Assembly: GCA_046302135.1 (NCBI GenBank)
Contig: JBKCIQ010000019.1
Span: 1-46,369, forward strand
Reading direction: 5' to 3'
Source of the DNA: AM-1111 sp046302135
GTDB lineage: Bacteria > Bacteroidota > Bacteroidia > B-17B0 > Aurantibacillaceae
Length of the DNA: 46,369 nucleotides
Made by a program: the position numbers and the translations under genes. Below the pieces are notes generated by a model, which was not told the DNA's origin, searched no databases, and saw only the letters and a program-made list of their open reading frames with translations. Numbering within the stretch: position 1 is the stretch's first letter; each line of letters begins with the position of its first letter. Positions 44,274 to 46,369 of the stretch are shown piece after piece.

Positions 44274-46346
44274 ATGGGTAAAAATAATCCGCCATTTATT
44301 AATCGGGAGATCAGTTGGCTTTCATTTAACGAAAGAGTACTCCAGGAGGCGGCAGATAACACCACTCCCCTAATTGAAAGATTAAAGTTTTTGGGAATTT
44401 TTTCCAACAACAGAGATGAGTTTTTCAGGGTTCGCGTAGCCACTGTTAAAAGAATGATTCCGCTAGGGAAAAAAGCGGTTCCACTATTAGGTATGGAACC
44501 ACATTACCTTTTGGATCAAATCCAACAAAAAGTAATTGAACAACAACAAAGGTTTGAAGAAATTTACGCAGATTTACATAAGGAGCTTAGAACAAATAAT
44601 GTTTTCATCGTTAATGAAAAACAAATTAATCGAATCCAAAAAAAGTGGGTTGCAAATTTTTTCAGAGAGGAAGTTTTACCTACCATATTCCCAATTATTA
44701 TAGATGACACAAAAAAATTTCCATACCTGAGAGATAAAAGTAATTATCTTTTCATGCAACTTAAAAGTAAGCTCTCAAAAGATAAGCCTAGATACGGACT
44801 CATCGAAATTCCTGTTCCTACCCTTCAAAGATTTATACTTCTTCCAAAAGATAAAAACAAACACTATATCATACTTCTTGATGATGTAATTCGATTTTGC
44901 CTGAAAGAAATATTTGCTTCATTCGATTACACTCCTTCTGAAGCCTACAGTATAAAATTAACTAGGGATGCGGATTTAGACATAGAAAGTGATTTCAGTG
45001 AAAATCTTCTTGATAAAATTTCAAGAGGACTTAAAAAAAGACTAAAAGGACAGCCGGTAAGATTGGTTTTTGATGAAACGATACCGAAACCTATGCTCAA
45101 ATATCTGATGGATAGAATAAAACTTACAAAAAAAGACAACCCTATTCCCGGCGGACGTTATCATAACTTCAGAGATTATATCAATTTCCCAAAACTTGGA
45201 CAAAAAAAATGGTTTTATCAAAACCCTCACCCGTTGAACCATCCGTCTTTAAATGATTCAGGCAAGAGTATATTGAAAACCATCAGACAAAAAGATATAC
45301 TACTCACCTACCCTTACCAAAACTTTAATCATATTATATCTTTATTAAGGGAGGCCTCAATTGATCCGCAGGTACAATCTATCAAAATAGCTTTATACAG
45401 AATCGCCGACGTATCTAAGATTGCTCATGCATTAATTAACGCAGTCAAAAATGGAAAACAGGTTACGGTATTAATGGAACTCAGGGCTAGATTTGACGAA
45501 GAAAATAACATCAATTGGAGTAATAGGTTTCAAGAGGAAGGAGTAAAAGTTATTTTTGGAGTTCCCGGAATGAAAGTTCACGCCAAATTATTTTTAATAA
45601 CTGCAAGAATTAATGGAGCGGAAGTACTTTTTGCACATGCAGGTACAGGTAATTTTAATGAAAACACTGCAAAAGTATATTCAGACGTTTCACTGCTTAC
45701 GAGTGATGGAAGAATTACCTCAGAAGTAAAAAAACTTTTTGATTACTTCGAAAACAACTTCACCGATACAGTATTTAAGCATCTACTAGTTGCACCTTTT
45801 AACATGCGAAAAAAGTTCATGGGCCTTATCCAAAAGGAAATAAATTTTGCACGTAAAAAAAAACCTGCATCTATCATTATTAAAGTAAATAACCTTGTAG
45901 ATAAAGAAATGATTGAGGCACTATACAAAGCGTCAAAAGCCGGAGTTAAAATTCAGCTTATAGTAAGGGGGATTTGTTCTCTCTGCACAGAAATGGAAAA
46001 TTGGAGTGTAAATATTAGCGGAATAAGTATTGTAGATAAATATCTAGAGCACGCAAGAATTTTCATTTTTAATCATGGCGGAGATGAAAAAATATTCATT
46101 TCATCTGCAGACTGGATGTCAAGAAATTTGGATAACAGGATTGAAGTTGCTTGTCCGGTTTACAATGAATCAGTTAAAAAAGAAATTAAAGACCTAATTA
46201 CCATTCAACTCTCAGGCAATGTAAAGGCCAGAATACTTGATAAAAGAACCCAGATAAACTATAAAACAAAAAAGGCCGGTGAAAAATCATTTCGTGTGCA
46301 AACAGAAACATTTAATTATTTCCTAAACCAATATTCTAAATTTTAA
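44274..46346 (+). CDS. ppk1: Polyphosphate kinase 1
   Basis: Reversibly polymerises ATP gamma-phosphate into inorganic polyphosphate at the membrane. The 690-residue protein has the N domain start NPPFINREISWLSFNERVL, the catalytic His in GMKVHAKLFL (about residue 435), and the second His in ARIFIFNHGG (about 601). HAGTGNFNENTAKVYSD and SSADWMSRNLDNRIE lie in the PLD-like folds. It is full-length, ending 23 bases before the window edge. sixA and TM2 are directly upstream in the same direction. Confidence 0.97.
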   Translation: MGKNNPPFINREISWLSFNERVLQEAADNTTPLIERLKFLGIFSNNRDEFFRVRVATVKRMIPLGKKAVPLLGMEPHYLLDQIQQKVIEQQQRFEEIYADLHKELRTNNVFIVNEKQINRIQKKWVANFFREEVLPTIFPIIIDDTKKFPYLRDKSNYLFMQLKSKLSKDKPRYGLIEIPVPTLQRFILLPKDKNKHYIILLDDVIRFCLKEIFASFDYTPSEAYSIKLTRDADLDIESDFSENLLDKISRGLKKRLKGQPVRLVFDETIPKPMLKYLMDRIKLTKKDNPIPGGRYHNFRDYINFPKLGQKKWFYQNPHPLNHPSLNDSGKSILKTIRQKDILLTYPYQNFNHIISLLREASIDPQVQSIKIALYRIADVSKIAHALINAVKNGKQVTVLMELRARFDEENNINWSNRFQEEGVKVIFGVPGMKVHAKLFLITARINGAEVLFAHAGTGNFNENTAKVYSDVSLLTSDGRITSEVKKLFDYFENNFTDTVFKHLLVAPFNMRKKFMGLIQKEINFARKKKPASIIIKVNNLVDKEMIEALYKASKAGVKIQLIVRGICSLCTEMENWSVNISGISIVDKYLEHARIFIFNHGGDEKIFISSADWMSRNLDNRIEVACPVYNESVKKEIKDLITIQLSGNVKARILDKRTQINYKTKKAGEKSFRVQTETFNYFLNQYSKF

Positions 46347-46369
46347 AAGTGAAAATCTTTTAAAAAAGT

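Overview
The window is a chromosomal segment of an AT-rich member of the Bacteroidota. Four signs point there. (1) There are several type IX secretion (T9SS) cargo proteins with C-terminal sorting domains and a PorP/SprF partner protein. (2) TAnnTTTG-type -7 promoter boxes lie in front of many genes. (3) Shine-Dalgarno sequences are almost absent. (4) Bacteroidota-typical small genes are present (DUF4295 between rpmG and ftsY, DUF5522, DUF3109). Gliding/T9SS-associated genes suggest a Flavobacteriales- or Sphingobacteriales-like lineage, but I cannot place it further. No rRNA, tRNA, CRISPR, insertion sequence or prophage was seen, and no gene-free stretch exceeds 300 bases.

Layout. 1-4.2 kb (+): FtsX-like permease, Rel/Spo homologue, Fur-family regulator. 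4.2-8.1 kb (-): thrS-infC and a secreted M43 metalloprotease. 8.2-16.7 kb (+): YdcF-like protein, then a 2148-residue PKD/Ig-like adhesin with a type B sorting domain, followed after 2 bases by its PorP/SprF partner. 16.7-20.7 kb (-): fabI, an NlpC/P60 peptidase, and an apparent operon of TerB/DnaJ protein, chagasin-like lipoprotein, methyltransferase and DUF3109. 20.8-27.4 kb (-): a surface-glycan block with two paralogous Wzi-like barrels flanking a WecA-type transferase, plus fcl and gmd for GDP-L-fucose. 27.5-32.4 kb: DAHP synthase/chorismate mutase fusion, hydrolase, pdxJ, CBS protein, nadK, engB. 32.5-36.5 kb (+): PAP2-like membrane protein, epimerase-like SDR, a propeller-containing T9SS cargo, DUF5522. 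36.5-40.8 kb (-): cobalamin adenosyltransferase, small barrel, ftsY, DUF4295, rpmG, a PCMD-like cargo protein and a Rieske-like lipoprotein. 40.9-46.3 kb (+): C-terminal processing protease, superoxide dismutase, then TM2 protein, SixA phosphatase and polyphosphate kinase.

Most genes are housekeeping. The least routine points are: infC, which has a strong AGGAGG placed for an AUC start in a phylum that rarely uses Shine-Dalgarno; a recent-looking 0.65 kb tandem duplication in the giant adhesin; paired Wzi-like barrels around a lipid-linked sugar initiator; a lipoprotein with a Rieske-like frame but no histidine ligands; and a predicted seven-bladed T9SS-exported propeller. I found no clearly new defence or mobile system. 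The candidates offered as new biology are regulatory and surface-related, and they are inferences from sequence alone.
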